DNA of 53,297 nucleotides from Ancylobacter amanitiformis (GTDB lineage Bacteria > Pseudomonadota > Alphaproteobacteria > Rhizobiales > Xanthobacteraceae). Below are positions 38,585-46,706 of this stretch, piece by piece (the first letter of the stretch is position 1; the number at the start of each line of letters is the position of its first letter). The notes under the pieces are model-generated. The model was given only the letters and a program-made list of their open reading frames with translations. It had not been told where the DNA came from and did no database searches. Location: contig NZ_JAUSVR010000022.1 of the NCBI RefSeq assembly GCF_030814815.1, positions 1 through 53,297 of the forward strand, written 5' to 3'. The translations under genes were made by a program, and so were the position numbers.

Positions 38585-39568
38585 ATGAGAGCCATGGTCC
38601 TGCATGCCTGCGGCGAGGCGCTGCGGCTCGAGGAGCGCGCGCTGCCGCTGCCCGGCGCCGGGGAGATCCGCGTGCGCGTGGAGGCCTGCGCGGTCTGCCG
38701 CACGGACCTGCACGTGGTGGATGGCGAATTGCCGCCGGGCAAGCTGCCCGTCATTCCCGGCCATGAGATCGTCGGCATCGTCGAGGCGCTCGGCGAAGGG
38801 GTTGCCGCGCCGGCGGTCGGCTCAAGGGTCGGCATTCCCTGGCTCGGCCACACCTGCGGGGTGTGCCCCTATTGCGCGGGGCAGCGCGAGAACCTGTGCG
38901 ACAATCCACTCTTTACCGGCTACACGCGCGACGGCGGCTTCGCCACCCATGTCGTGGCCGATGCCGGCTATTGCTTCCCGCTGGACGGGTTCGACGACCC
39001 TGTCGCGGCCGCGCCGCTGATGTGCGCGGGACTGATCGGCTGGCGCACGCTGAAAATGGCCGGGGACGCGCACCGCATCGGCATTTACGGCTTCGGCGCC
39101 GCCGCCCATCTCATCGCGCAGGTCTGCCGCTGGCAGGGCCGCGAGGTCTATGCCTTCACTCGCGCCGGCGACGGAAGGGCGCAGCAGCTGGCGCTCTCGC
39201 TCGGCGCGCGCTGGGCCGGCGCCTCGCAGGACACGCCGCCCGAAAAGCTCGACGCCGCCTTGATCTTCGCGCCCGTCGGCGCGCTGGTGCCGACGGCTCT
39301 GGCGGCCGTCGCCAAGGGTGGGCGCGTGGTGTGCGGGGGCATCCACATGAGCGACATCCCGCAATTTCCCTATTCCCTCCTGTGGGAAGAGCGGGAGATC
39401 GTCTCGGTCGCCAACCTCACCCGCGCGGACGCACGGGAATTCCTGAGCCTTGCGCCGCAGGCCGGCATCCGGGCCACCACCACGACCTACAGGCTGGAAC
39501 GCGCCAACGAGGCGCTGGCGGACCTGCGCGCCGGTCGATTCCAGGGCGCGGCGGTGCTGGTGCCGTGA
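38585..39568 (+). CDS. Zinc-dependent alcohol dehydrogenase
   Basis: Medium-chain NAD(P)-dependent alcohol dehydrogenase of 327 residues, AdhA-like group. Catalytic Zn ligands are in ACAVCRTDLHVVDGELPP and PVIPGHEIVG. The structural Zn Cys set is in GHTCGVCPYCAGQRENLC. LTGYTRDGG-type residues, a Rossmann motif IGIYGFGAAAH, and LAAVAKGGRVVCGGIHMSDIP follow. ATG 38585 is preceded by GAGGATGTCACG. It is 84 bases upstream of the phosphoketolase gene in the same direction and downstream of a FixK-like box, suggesting expression when oxygen is low. Confidence 0.93.
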   Translation: MRAMVLHACGEALRLEERALPLPGAGEIRVRVEACAVCRTDLHVVDGELPPGKLPVIPGHEIVGIVEALGEGVAAPAVGSRVGIPWLGHTCGVCPYCAGQRENLCDNPLFTGYTRDGGFATHVVADAGYCFPLDGFDDPVAAAPLMCAGLIGWRTLKMAGDAHRIGIYGFGAAAHLIAQVCRWQGREVYAFTRAGDGRAQQLALSLGARWAGASQDTPPEKLDAALIFAPVGALVPTALAAVAKGGRVVCGGIHMSDIPQFPYSLLWEEREIVSVANLTRADAREFLSLAPQAGIRATTTTYRLERANEALADLRAGRFQGAAVLVP

Positions 39569-39652
39569 CGTGCGCGTACCGTGACCTGAGCGTCATGCGC
39601 CCTATCTAGTCTTCAACCCGCTTTTGCGACTGAGCCGTAACAGGAGAGACCG

Positions 39653-42031
39653 ATGGCCGCCGAACCGACCACGACGGACACGCTGACGCCCGAACTGCTC
39701 ACCCGCATGCACGCCTGGTGGCGGGCGGCGAACTATCTCTCGGTCGGGCAGATCTACCTGCTCGACAACCCGCTGCTGCGCGAGAAGCTGACCCTCGACC
39801 ACGTCAAGCCGCGCCTGCTCGGCCACTGGGGCACGACGCCGGGGCTGAACTTCATCTATGTCCATCTCAACCGGGTCATCCGCGACACCGATTCCAAGGT
39901 GCTGTTCATCGCCGGCCCCGGCCATGGCGCGCCGGGCGTGGTGGCCGCGACCTATCTCGAGGGCACCTATAGCGAGCTTTACCCCGACATTTCGCAGGAC
40001 GCGGAAGGGCTGCGCCGGCTGTTCCGCCAGTTCTCGTTCCCCGGCGGCATTCCCAGCCATGCCGCGCCGGAAACGCCCGGCTCGATCCATGAGGGCGGCG
40101 AACTCGGCTATTCGCTCAGCCACGCCTATGGCGCCGTTCTGGATAATCCGGACCTGATCGTCGCCTGCGTGGTGGGCGATGGCGAGGCCGAGACCGGGCC
40201 GCTCGCCACCTCCTGGCACGGCAACAAGTTCCTCAACCCCGCCGCCGACGGCGCGGTGCTGCCGATCCTGCACCTCAACGGCTACAAGATCGCCAACCCC
40301 ACCGTGCTGGCGCGCATCAGCCCCGAGGAACTCAAGAGCCTGCTGCAGGGCTATGGCTACGACCCGATCTTCGTCGAGGGCGAGGAACCTTATCCCATGC
40401 ACCAGGCCATGGCGGGCGCGCTGGACGCGGCCTTCGCCAGGATCGCCGCCATCCAGAAGGCCGCGCGCGAGCAGGGCGAGACCGAGCGCCCGCGCTGGCC
40501 GATGATCGTGCTGCGCAGCCCCAAGGGCTGGACCGGCCCGAAGACCGTGGACGGCAAGAAGACGGAAGGCTTCTGGCGCTCGCACCAGGTGCCGTTCTCC
40601 GACATGTCGAAGCCCGAGCATCTCACCCTGCTCGAAGACTGGATGCGGAGCTACCGGCCGGAGGAACTGTTCGACGAGGCCGGCCGGCTGCGGCCGGAGA
40701 TCGCTTCGCTGGCGCCGATGGGCGAGCGGCGCATGGGCGCCAACCCGCATGCCAATGGCGGCGCGCTGCGCCGGCCGCTGCGCCTGCCGGACTTCACCGC
40801 CTATGCGCTGGACATCCCCCATCCCGGCGCGGTGGAGGCGGAATCGACCCATGTCATGGGCATCTTCCTGCGCGACGTGATGAAGGAGAATCTGGCCTCC
40901 CGGAACTTCCGCGTGTTCGGCCCCGACGAGACCGCCTCGAACCGGCTGCAGGCGCTGTTCGAAGTGACGGACCGCGCGTGGAATGCGCAGACCTTCTCCT
41001 ATGACGACCACCTCGCGCTGAACGGCCGGGTGACGGAGATGCTGTCCGAGCACATGTGCCAGGGCTGGCTGGAGGGCTATCTCCTCACCGGCCGGCACGG
41101 CCTGTTCTCCTGCTACGAGGCGTTCATCCACATCATCGATTCGATGTTCAACCAGCACGCGAAATGGCTGAAGAGCGCGGGCGAGGTGGAGTGGCGCCGG
41201 CCCATCGCCTCGCTCAACTACCTGCTCACCTCGCATGTCTGGCGGCAGGACCATAACGGCTTCAGCCACCAGGACCCCGGCTTCATCGACCATGTGGTGA
41301 ACAAGAAGGCGGACATCGTGCGGGTCTATCTGCCGCCGGATGCCAACACGCTGCTCTATGTCACCGACCACTGCCTGCGCTCATGGAACCGGGTGAACGT
41401 CATCGTCGCGGGCAAGCAGCCGGCGCCGCAATGGCTCGACATGGACGCCGCCATCAAGCACTGCACGCAGGGCATCGGCCTGTGGGAATGGGCCAGCAAC
41501 GACCATGGCGGCGAGCCCGACGTGGTGCTGGCCTGCGCCGGCGACGTGCCGACGCTGGAGACGCTGGCCGCCACCAGCCTGCTGCGCGAATTCTTCCCCG
41601 ACCTCAAGGTGCGCGTCGTCAACGTGGTCGACCTGATGACGCTGCAGCCGAAATCCGAGCACCCGCACGGGCTCTCGGACGCCGATTTCGACGCGCTGTT
41701 CACCAAGGACAAGCCGGTGATCTTCGCCTATCACGGCTATCCCTGGCTGATCCACCGCCTCGCCTACCGCCGCAACAATCACAACAACATGCATGTGCGC
41801 GGCTATGTCGAGGAGGGATCCACCACGACGCCCTTCGACATGGTGGTGCGCAACCGGCTGGACCGCTTCCACCTCGTCGCCGACGTGCTGGACCGCGTGC
41901 CCAAGCTCGCCGGCCAGGTCCATGCGCGGCAGGCGATCCGCGACAAGCTGACCGAACACGCGCGCTATATCCGCGCCCATGGCCTCGACCTGCCGGAGGT
42001 GCGCGACTGGCGCTGGCCGGGCGGGGAGTGA
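39653..42031 (+). CDS. xfp: Phosphoketolase (xylulose-5-P/fructose-6-P)
   Basis: ThDP enzyme that splits xylulose 5-phosphate or fructose 6-phosphate with phosphate to acetyl phosphate and an aldose phosphate, conserving carbon. The 792 residues have family length. Motifs are [79 protein letters not shown] (ThDP-Mg), RSPKGWTGP, and [22 protein letters not shown]. Its ribosome site is AGGAGAGACCG. It follows the alcohol dehydrogenase gene; acetate kinase is not in the window. A 43-bp palindrome follows the stop. Confidence 0.97.
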   Translation: MAAEPTTTDTLTPELLTRMHAWWRAANYLSVGQIYLLDNPLLREKLTLDHVKPRLLGHWGTTPGLNFIYVHLNRVIRDTDSKVLFIAGPGHGAPGVVAATYLEGTYSELYPDISQDAEGLRRLFRQFSFPGGIPSHAAPETPGSIHEGGELGYSLSHAYGAVLDNPDLIVACVVGDGEAETGPLATSWHGNKFLNPAADGAVLPILHLNGYKIANPTVLARISPEELKSLLQGYGYDPIFVEGEEPYPMHQAMAGALDAAFARIAAIQKAAREQGETERPRWPMIVLRSPKGWTGPKTVDGKKTEGFWRSHQVPFSDMSKPEHLTLLEDWMRSYRPEELFDEAGRLRPEIASLAPMGERRMGANPHANGGALRRPLRLPDFTAYALDIPHPGAVEAESTHVMGIFLRDVMKENLASRNFRVFGPDETASNRLQALFEVTDRAWNAQTFSYDDHLALNGRVTEMLSEHMCQGWLEGYLLTGRHGLFSCYEAFIHIIDSMFNQHAKWLKSAGEVEWRRPIASLNYLLTSHVWRQDHNGFSHQDPGFIDHVVNKKADIVRVYLPPDANTLLYVTDHCLRSWNRVNVIVAGKQPAPQWLDMDAAIKHCTQGIGLWEWASNDHGGEPDVVLACAGDVPTLETLAATSLLREFFPDLKVRVVNVVDLMTLQPKSEHPHGLSDADFDALFTKDKPVIFAYHGYPWLIHRLAYRRNNHNNMHVRGYVEEGSTTTPFDMVVRNRLDRFHLVADVLDRVPKLAGQVHARQAIRDKLTEHARYIRAHGLDLPEVRDWRWPGGE

Positions 42032-42045
42032 TCCCCTCCCCGACA

Positions 42046-42088
42046 CCCGCCTGTCCGCCGGCACAGTCTGTGCCGGCGGACAGGCGGG
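42046..42088. repeat. 43-bp near-perfect palindrome after phosphoketolase
   Basis: Two perfectly complementary 21-base arms (42046-42066 and 42068-42088) meet at a single central T (42067). The arm core is CCTGTCCGCCGGCACAG. No T-tract follows on either strand. It begins 15 bases after the phosphoketolase stop and may act as a terminator-like or mRNA-end-protecting hairpin, or extrude as a cruciform. It looks like a member of a dispersed palindrome family. Confidence 0.85.
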
Positions 42089-42160
42089 CGACAGCTTGGC
42101 TCCTCTAGGTTCCGGTCGATCGATGCACACCGCCGATCGCCTGGACCTAAGGAACCACTC

Positions 42161-42433
42161 ATGCGCAAACTCGTCGCCGGCCTCGTCGCCGTCTCCGTTC
42201 TCGCCCCCGTCGCCGCGTTCGCCGGCCCGGTCTGCACCACCGAAGCCAAGGACAAGTGGCTGACCGAGGAGGCCATGAAGGCCAAGATCAGCGAAATGGG
42301 CTACCAGAAGATCAAGACCTTCAAGGTCTCGGGCAGCTGCTACGAAATCTACGGCTACACCAAGGACGACAAGAAGGCCGAGGTCTATTTCAACCCGGTC
42401 ACCGGCGCGGTCGTGAAGTCCGAAATCGACTGA
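42161..42433 (+). CDS. Small exported PepSY-domain protein
   Basis: Periplasmic protein of 90 residues: signal peptide (LVAGLVAVSVLAPVAAFAGP), then one PepSY domain (LTEEAMKAKISEMGYQKIKTFKVSG...KAEVYFNPVTGAVVKSEID). Two Cys remain after cleavage (CTTEAKDKW and GSCYEIYG) and may form a disulfide. AAGGAACCACTC precedes the ATG. Its stop overlaps the next start (TGATG), making it first gene of a four-gene operon with cytochrome b561, response regulator and sensor kinase. PepSY proteins often inhibit proteases or accompany membrane electron-transfer proteins; the role here is unknown. Confidence 0.88.
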   Translation: MRKLVAGLVAVSVLAPVAAFAGPVCTTEAKDKWLTEEAMKAKISEMGYQKIKTFKVSGSCYEIYGYTKDDKKAEVYFNPVTGAVVKSEID

Positions 42434-43020
42434 TGACGCGAAACGCGGCTGAGGCCGGGGCGGTTGCCGCCCCGGCCGCGGGCATGGACGTCCGGGTCTG
42501 GGATCCGGTCGTGCGCCTGTTCCACTGGACCGTCGTCACCGGCTGCGTCCTCAATCTTTTCATCCTGCCGGAGGGCAAGCTGGCGCACCGCTATGTCGGC
42601 TATGCCGTGGCGGGCGCGCTCGTCGTTCGGCTGATCTGGGGTTTCATCGGCACGCGATATGCCCGCTTCTCGGATTTCGTGCCCACCCCCGCGCGCCTTC
42701 GCTCCTATCTGGCGGCGCTCGCCAAGGGTCGGGAGCCGCGCATGCTCGGGCACAACCCGGCCGCAGCGGTGATGATGCTGGCGCTCATGGCGCTGCTGGC
42801 CAGCATCGCCGTCACCGGCTGGATGATGACGCTCGACGCCTTCTGGGGCGAGGAGTGGCTGGAGGACCTGCACGGCACGCTCGCCAATGGCCTACTCGTG
42901 CTCGCCCTCGTTCACGCGGCCGCCGCGCTGGTGGAAAGCTGGCGCCACCGCGAGAACCTCGTATGGTCCATGGTCACAGGCCGCAAGCGGCCGGAACGAC
43001 GCGCATGTGAGGGTCCGTGA
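42433..43020 (+). CDS. Cytochrome b561-family membrane protein
   Basis: Four-helix di-heme b-type cytochrome of 195 residues. DVRVWDPVVRLFHWTVVTGCVLNLF holds the first His; AHRYVGYAVAGALVVRLIWGFIGTRYARFSDFVP the second. HNPAAAVMMLALMALLASIAVTGWMM and DLHGTLANGLLVLALVHAAAAL carry the remaining ones. These proteins move electrons between quinol and periplasmic or substrate acceptors. The start overlaps the PepSY stop and the stop overlaps the response regulator GTG. Confidence 0.92.
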   Translation: MTRNAAEAGAVAAPAAGMDVRVWDPVVRLFHWTVVTGCVLNLFILPEGKLAHRYVGYAVAGALVVRLIWGFIGTRYARFSDFVPTPARLRSYLAALAKGREPRMLGHNPAAAVMMLALMALLASIAVTGWMMTLDAFWGEEWLEDLHGTLANGLLVLALVHAAAALVESWRHRENLVWSMVTGRKRPERRACEGP

Positions 43021-43709
43021 GACTTCTCCTCGTTGAGGACAGCGCGCGGCTGCGCGAACTGGTCGGCGACACCATTCGCGGTGCCGGCTGGCGGCTCGAT
43101 GCCGTGGGCAGCGTGGCGCAGGCGCAGGAAGCGCTGGCCACCACGCGCTACGACCTCGTGCTGCTCGATCTCGGCCTGCCCGACGGCGACGGGCTGACGG
43201 TGCTCCGCGACCTGCGCCGCGCCAGGGATCCCACCCCCGTGCTGGCGCTCACCGCGCGCACGGCGGTGGACGAGCGCATTGCCGGCCTCGACGCGGGCGC
43301 CGACGATTATCTCGGCAAGCCGTTCAACAATGGCGAATTGCTGGCCCGCGCCCGCGCCCTGCTGCGCCGCGCGCCGCTCGTCGCCGATCCGGTGCTGGAG
43401 ACGGGCGCGCTGCGCTTCGATCCCGCCACCCAGGAGGCAAGCTGCGCCGGGGAGATCATCGCCCTTGCCCCGCGCGAGCGGGCGGCGCTGGAAATCCTCC
43501 TGCGCCATGCCGGCCGGGTCACGCCCAAGCGCGGGCTGGAGGCGATGCTGTCGGAATTCGACGGCGAGACCAGCCCCAACGCCATCGAACTGGTGCTCTC
43601 GCGGCTGCGGCGCAAGCTGGCGCCCTATGAGACGCGGGCGGCGATCGAAACCGTGCGCGGCGTCGGCTACATGCTGCGCGAGACCCGCGCCGATACGGGG
43701 GAGGCCTGA
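43017..43709 (+). CDS. OmpR/PhoB-family response regulator
   Basis: Two-component regulator of 230 residues with a GTG start overlapping the cytochrome stop (GTGA). Receiver domain: LLLVEDSARLR, phospho-acceptor Asp51 in YDLVLLDLGLPDGDG, ALTARTAVDERIAGLDAGADDYLGKPF with the switch Thr and Lys. The C-terminal winged helix covers about residues 125-225 (LAPRERAALEILLRHAGRVTPKRGLE, VRGVGYMLRE). It is QseB/PmrA-like. The kinase begins 1 base downstream. Confidence 0.95.
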   Translation: MRLLLVEDSARLRELVGDTIRGAGWRLDAVGSVAQAQEALATTRYDLVLLDLGLPDGDGLTVLRDLRRARDPTPVLALTARTAVDERIAGLDAGADDYLGKPFNNGELLARARALLRRAPLVADPVLETGALRFDPATQEASCAGEIIALAPRERAALEILLRHAGRVTPKRGLEAMLSEFDGETSPNAIELVLSRLRRKLAPYETRAAIETVRGVGYMLRETRADTGEA

Positions 43710-43710
43710 C

Positions 43711-45120
43711 GTGCCGAGCCGGAGCGAGCGGCGGGCACGCCCGCTCGGCCGCATTCTGGCCGGTCGCATCATCGCCTTCGCCGCACTGGCCATGCTGGCC
43801 CAGCTTATCGCCGTGCTGGTGGAATATGCGCGGGATCCCGAGAACCTCGCCCGCCTCGTGCTGGAGCGCGAAAGCGCCGAACTCGCGGAGGGGCTGACGC
43901 ATGACGACACCCGCCTCGGCTTCCAGCTGCCGGAGGCGCTGGCGGCGCGCTACCGCACGGCGAATTCCGGCTACATGGCGCGCGTGCGCACCGCCAACGG
44001 CGTGGTGCTGTTCTCCCATTGCGACGAAGACTGCGCCGAGCACTTCCTGCCGCTCGACCTCCACCCGCCGACCTTCTGGATCCGCACGCTGGTGCCGGGC
44101 TATCCGCTGACCTTCGCCGGTGGCCACACCTTCAAGCCCGGCGACCATGTCGTCTTCATCGAGATCGCCGTGACGGGCGACCCGCAGGGCGCCATGTGGG
44201 GCGTGCTGACCGAGGAAGTGCTCGACCACATGCTGGTGCCGATGAGCCTGACGCTGCTCTTCGTGCTCGGCGCCACGCTGCTGTCGCTGCGCGCCGCGCT
44301 GCGCCCGGTGGGCAAGGCCGCGCGGCAGGCGGAGCGGCTCGACCCGCTCGGCACCGATGCCCGCCTCGACGCGGAGGGCATGCCGCGCGAGATCGCCCAG
44401 CTGGCCGGCGCGGTGAACCGCTCCTATGCCCGCACGCGCGAATTGATGGCGGCGCAGAAGCTGTTCACCTCCGCCATCGCCCACGAGATCCGCACCCCGC
44501 TCGCGGTGATCCGGCTGGAGCTGGAAAAGCTGGACCACCCGGCCGCCCGCCGCGCCACGGCCGAACTCGACGACCTCACCCATTTCGTGGAGCAACTCGT
44601 GACGCTGGCGCGGCTGGAAGCCTCCGACCGCTCCGGCTTCGTGTCCATCGACCTCGCTACGCTGGCGGAGGAGACCGTCTCAACGCTGGCGCCCTTCGTC
44701 TATGCCCACGGCGCCAGCATCGCGCTGGAAGCCGTGCCGGCCCCGCCCGTGCTCGGCCAGCCGGCCCTGCTGAAGGACGCCGTGCGCAACCTGATCGAGA
44801 ACGCGGTGCGCCATGGTGCGGCAGGAGCCGGCGGGCCAAGCAAGGCCGGGGCCGGCATCGCCATCGTCGTGTCCACCGATGCCGGGCCGGGCCTTTCCGT
44901 CAGCGATGACGGCATCGGCTTCACGCCCGCCGAGGCGGCCGCCGGCGGCAAGGCGCCGGGACATTACAAGCGGGCCGGCGGGCTCGGCATCGGGCTGGAA
45001 ATCGTCCGCCGCATCGCCCGTCTGCACGGCGGCAGCGTCGAGATGACGGGCAATGCCCCACACGGCGCGCGCGTGCGCATCGCCCTGCCGCCCGCCGACC
45101 CGCTCACACCCGCTCGATGA
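43711..45120 (+). CDS. Membrane sensor histidine kinase
   Basis: Sensor kinase of about 469 residues. TM1 is ILAGRIIAFAALAMLAQLIAVLV; a periplasmic sensor region of about 150 residues contains HCDEDCAEHF, which could bind metal or form a disulfide; TM2 is MLVPMSLTLLFVLGATLLSLRA. A HAMP-like linker leads to the H-box SAIAHEIRTPLAVIRLELEK (His258), N-box AVRNLIENAVRHG, G1 VSDDGIGF and G2 GLGIGLEIVRRIARLHGG. The start is GTG 43711 after GGGGGAGGCCTGAC; an upstream open frame overlaps the regulator in another phase. The stop overlaps the convergent DUF72 gene by 17 bases. Confidence 0.93.
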   Translation: MPSRSERRARPLGRILAGRIIAFAALAMLAQLIAVLVEYARDPENLARLVLERESAELAEGLTHDDTRLGFQLPEALAARYRTANSGYMARVRTANGVVLFSHCDEDCAEHFLPLDLHPPTFWIRTLVPGYPLTFAGGHTFKPGDHVVFIEIAVTGDPQGAMWGVLTEEVLDHMLVPMSLTLLFVLGATLLSLRAALRPVGKAARQAERLDPLGTDARLDAEGMPREIAQLAGAVNRSYARTRELMAAQKLFTSAIAHEIRTPLAVIRLELEKLDHPAARRATAELDDLTHFVEQLVTLARLEASDRSGFVSIDLATLAEETVSTLAPFVYAHGASIALEAVPAPPVLGQPALLKDAVRNLIENAVRHGAAGAGGPSKAGAGIAIVVSTDAGPGLSVSDDGIGFTPAEAAAGGKAPGHYKRAGGLGIGLEIVRRIARLHGGSVEMTGNAPHGARVRIALPPADPLTPAR

Positions 45121-45934
45121 GCGCCATGGCGGCGGCAGGATTGCGGACCTTGTGCCCGCTGATGACGAACAGGAAAACATCGCGCGGTGTCACCGCTGCC
45201 GGCGGCGCGAGGAGCCGATCGGCGAACGCGGCCGGCGTGCCGCCCGCGGCCCACGCCCTTGCCGCGTCGGCCCAGCCATCCAGCGCTTCCGGCGCATAGC
45301 CGAGCGCCTCCTCCTCGCGCGTGCCCATGATGCGGGCATAGACGAAGGGCGCCGTGACATCGGCGATGCACGGATGCTCGCTGTCGCCGGCGAAAATGAT
45401 GGCGACGCCATATTCCCGCGCCAGCGCCACGAAATCGGGAGAGGCGAAGCTGTCATGGCGCACCTCCACCGCGTGGCGCAGCGCGATGCCGTCCACATTT
45501 TTCGGCAGCAGCTTGAGGAAGCCCTCGAAATCGGCCGGATCGAATTTCTTGGTGGCCATGAACTGCCAGTTGATCGGCCCCAGCTTGTGCTTCAGCTCGG
45601 TGATACCGCTGGTGACGAACCGCCCGATGGATTCGCCTGCCTCGCTCAGCACACGCCGATTGGTGGTGAAGCGCGGCCCCTTCAGCGTGAAGACGAAGTC
45701 GTCCGGCGTCTCCGCGAACCATCGGGCGAAGCTCTCGGGCTTCTGCGAGCCGTAATAGGTGCCGTTGATCTCGATGGCGGTAAGCTTGCCGGCGGCATGT
45801 TCCAGCTCGCGCTTCTGCGCGAGACCCTCGGGGTAGAACGCGCCCCGCCACGGCTCGAAGGTCCAGCCGCCGACGCCGATGCGGATCTGCCCGTGCTGTG
45901 CCTGCCCGTGACTTGCCTGCCCGTGCTGTGCCAT
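45104..45934 (-). CDS. DUF72 (YecE-family) protein
   Basis: Cytoplasmic TIM-barrel-like protein of unknown function, about 276 residues. RIGVGGWTFEPWRGAFYPEGL, TAIEINGTYYGSQKPESFARW, FVFTLKGPRFTTNRRVL, EVRHDSF and FVYARIMGT are DUF72 signatures. The N-terminus has three tandem pentapeptides (AQHGQ, ASHGQ, AQHGQ) encoded by a 15-base repeat before the domain. ATG 45934 is preferred; the frame is open 60 bases further upstream. It converges on the kinase gene. Confidence 0.9.
   Translation of the reverse strand: MAQHGQASHGQAQHGQIRIGVGGWTFEPWRGAFYPEGLAQKRELEHAAGKLTAIEINGTYYGSQKPESFARWFAETPDDFVFTLKGPRFTTNRRVLSEAGESIGRFVTSGITELKHKLGPINWQFMATKKFDPADFEGFLKLLPKNVDGIALRHAVEVRHDSFASPDFVALAREYGVAIIFAGDSEHPCIADVTAPFVYARIMGTREEEALGYAPEALDGWADAARAWAAGGTPAAFADRLLAPPAAVTPRDVFLFVISGHKVRNPAAAMALIERV
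45887..45931 (-). repeat. 15-bp tandem repeat, three copies, in the DUF72 gene
   Basis: Three in-frame 15-base units, two of them GCACAGCACGGGCAG and the middle one with AGT for CAG, immediately follow the start codon and encode [A-Q/S-H-G-Q]x3. Copy number may vary between strains without breaking the frame. Confidence 0.8.
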
Positions 45935-46006
45935 GACGGCCTCGCTCGCCGGTGTGAGGGCCGGCAGGATAGGAGCGCCCCCGTGCGCCGGCAACCCGAT
46001 CCGTCC

Positions 46007-46112
46007 TAGAGCATTTTCGAGCGAAGCGGATTCCGGTTCGTGTGAAGAAAATGCGTCAGAACAATAACCTAGAGCTTTTCCGGTGAACCGGAATTCACCG
46101 GAAAAGCTCTAG
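46007..46112. repeat. Rhizobiales-type extragenic repeat with two hairpins
   Basis: The element begins TAGAGCATTTTCGAGCGAAG. Hairpin 1 pairs GCATTTTC (46011-46018) with GAAAATGC (46047-46054). Hairpin 2 is a perfect 19-bp stem CTAGAGCTTTTCCGGTGAA (46069-46087) with its complement (46094-46112) around a 6-base loop. The end supplies the TAG stop of the Lrp-family gene. I recall similar sequences scattered in Rhizobiales genomes. Confidence 0.8.
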
Positions 46113-46579
46113 TCGATCGGCAGCGCCTGCGCGTGCTTCACCTGGCTCAGCGCGAAGCTCGATTCGATGGAGGCGACGCCCTCCAGCCGGGTGAGCGTGC
46201 GCTTGAGGAAGGCCTCATAGGCCGGCAGGTCTTTCACCACGATGCGCAGGAGATAGTCGCGCTGGCCGGTCATGAGGTAGCATTCCACGATCTCCGGCCA
46301 GCGCAGGATCGCCCGCGAGAACCGGTCCAGCTCGTCCTCGCGCTGGCGCTCCAGCCGGATGGAGGCGAACACGCTGATCGGCAGACCGACCTTCTGCTGG
46401 TCGACCACCGCGACATAGCCCTTGATGACGCCCGACGCCTCCATCTGCCGCACCCGCCGCGCGCAGGGCGAGGGCGACAGGCCAACCCGCGCGCTGATCT
46501 CCTCCATGGTCGCGTGCGCGTTTTCCTGCAGCGCGGCGAGAATTCCGCGGTCGATCGCGTCAAGCGTGTGTTCGGCCAT
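46109..46579 (-). CDS. Lrp/AsnC-family regulator
   Basis: Feast/famine regulator of 156 residues. HTH: LDAIDRGILAALQENAHATMEEISARVGLSPSPCARRVRQMEASGVIKGYVAVVD. The RAM ligand-binding domain follows (VFASIRLERQREDELDRF, VECYLMTGQRDYLLRIVVKDLPAYEAFLKRTL). It is divergent from the AceE-like gene with 127 bases between and probably controls it in response to an amino acid. The stop codon lies inside a repeat element. Confidence 0.95.
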   Translation of the reverse strand: MAEHTLDAIDRGILAALQENAHATMEEISARVGLSPSPCARRVRQMEASGVIKGYVAVVDQQKVGLPISVFASIRLERQREDELDRFSRAILRWPEIVECYLMTGQRDYLLRIVVKDLPAYEAFLKRTLTRLEGVASIESSFALSQVKHAQALPID

Positions 46580-46602
46580 GTCGAGCCATCCCGGCTGCCT
46601 GT

Positions 46603-46621
46603 ATTGGTGGTTTCAGCCAAT
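46603..46621. promoter_or_regulatory. Candidate Lrp-family operator
   Basis: A perfect dyad ATTGG-N9-CCAAT lies 24 bases upstream of the regulator start and 86 bases before the divergent AceE-like gene. Its 19-base span and location fit an Lrp/AsnC dimer site. Confidence 0.45.
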
Positions 46622-46706
46622 CATGGCCTCACTCGCAGCCTATATCAGCTGCTTTCACCCGAGCCGCCAGGGTATTTTCACTCGACTGCAAGCGGGAGAG
46701 ACATGA

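Noticed and set aside
43279..43710. N-terminal extension of the histidine kinase
   Set aside because: It overlaps the response-regulator gene in another phase and has no similarity; GTG 43711 with a ribosome site is the start.
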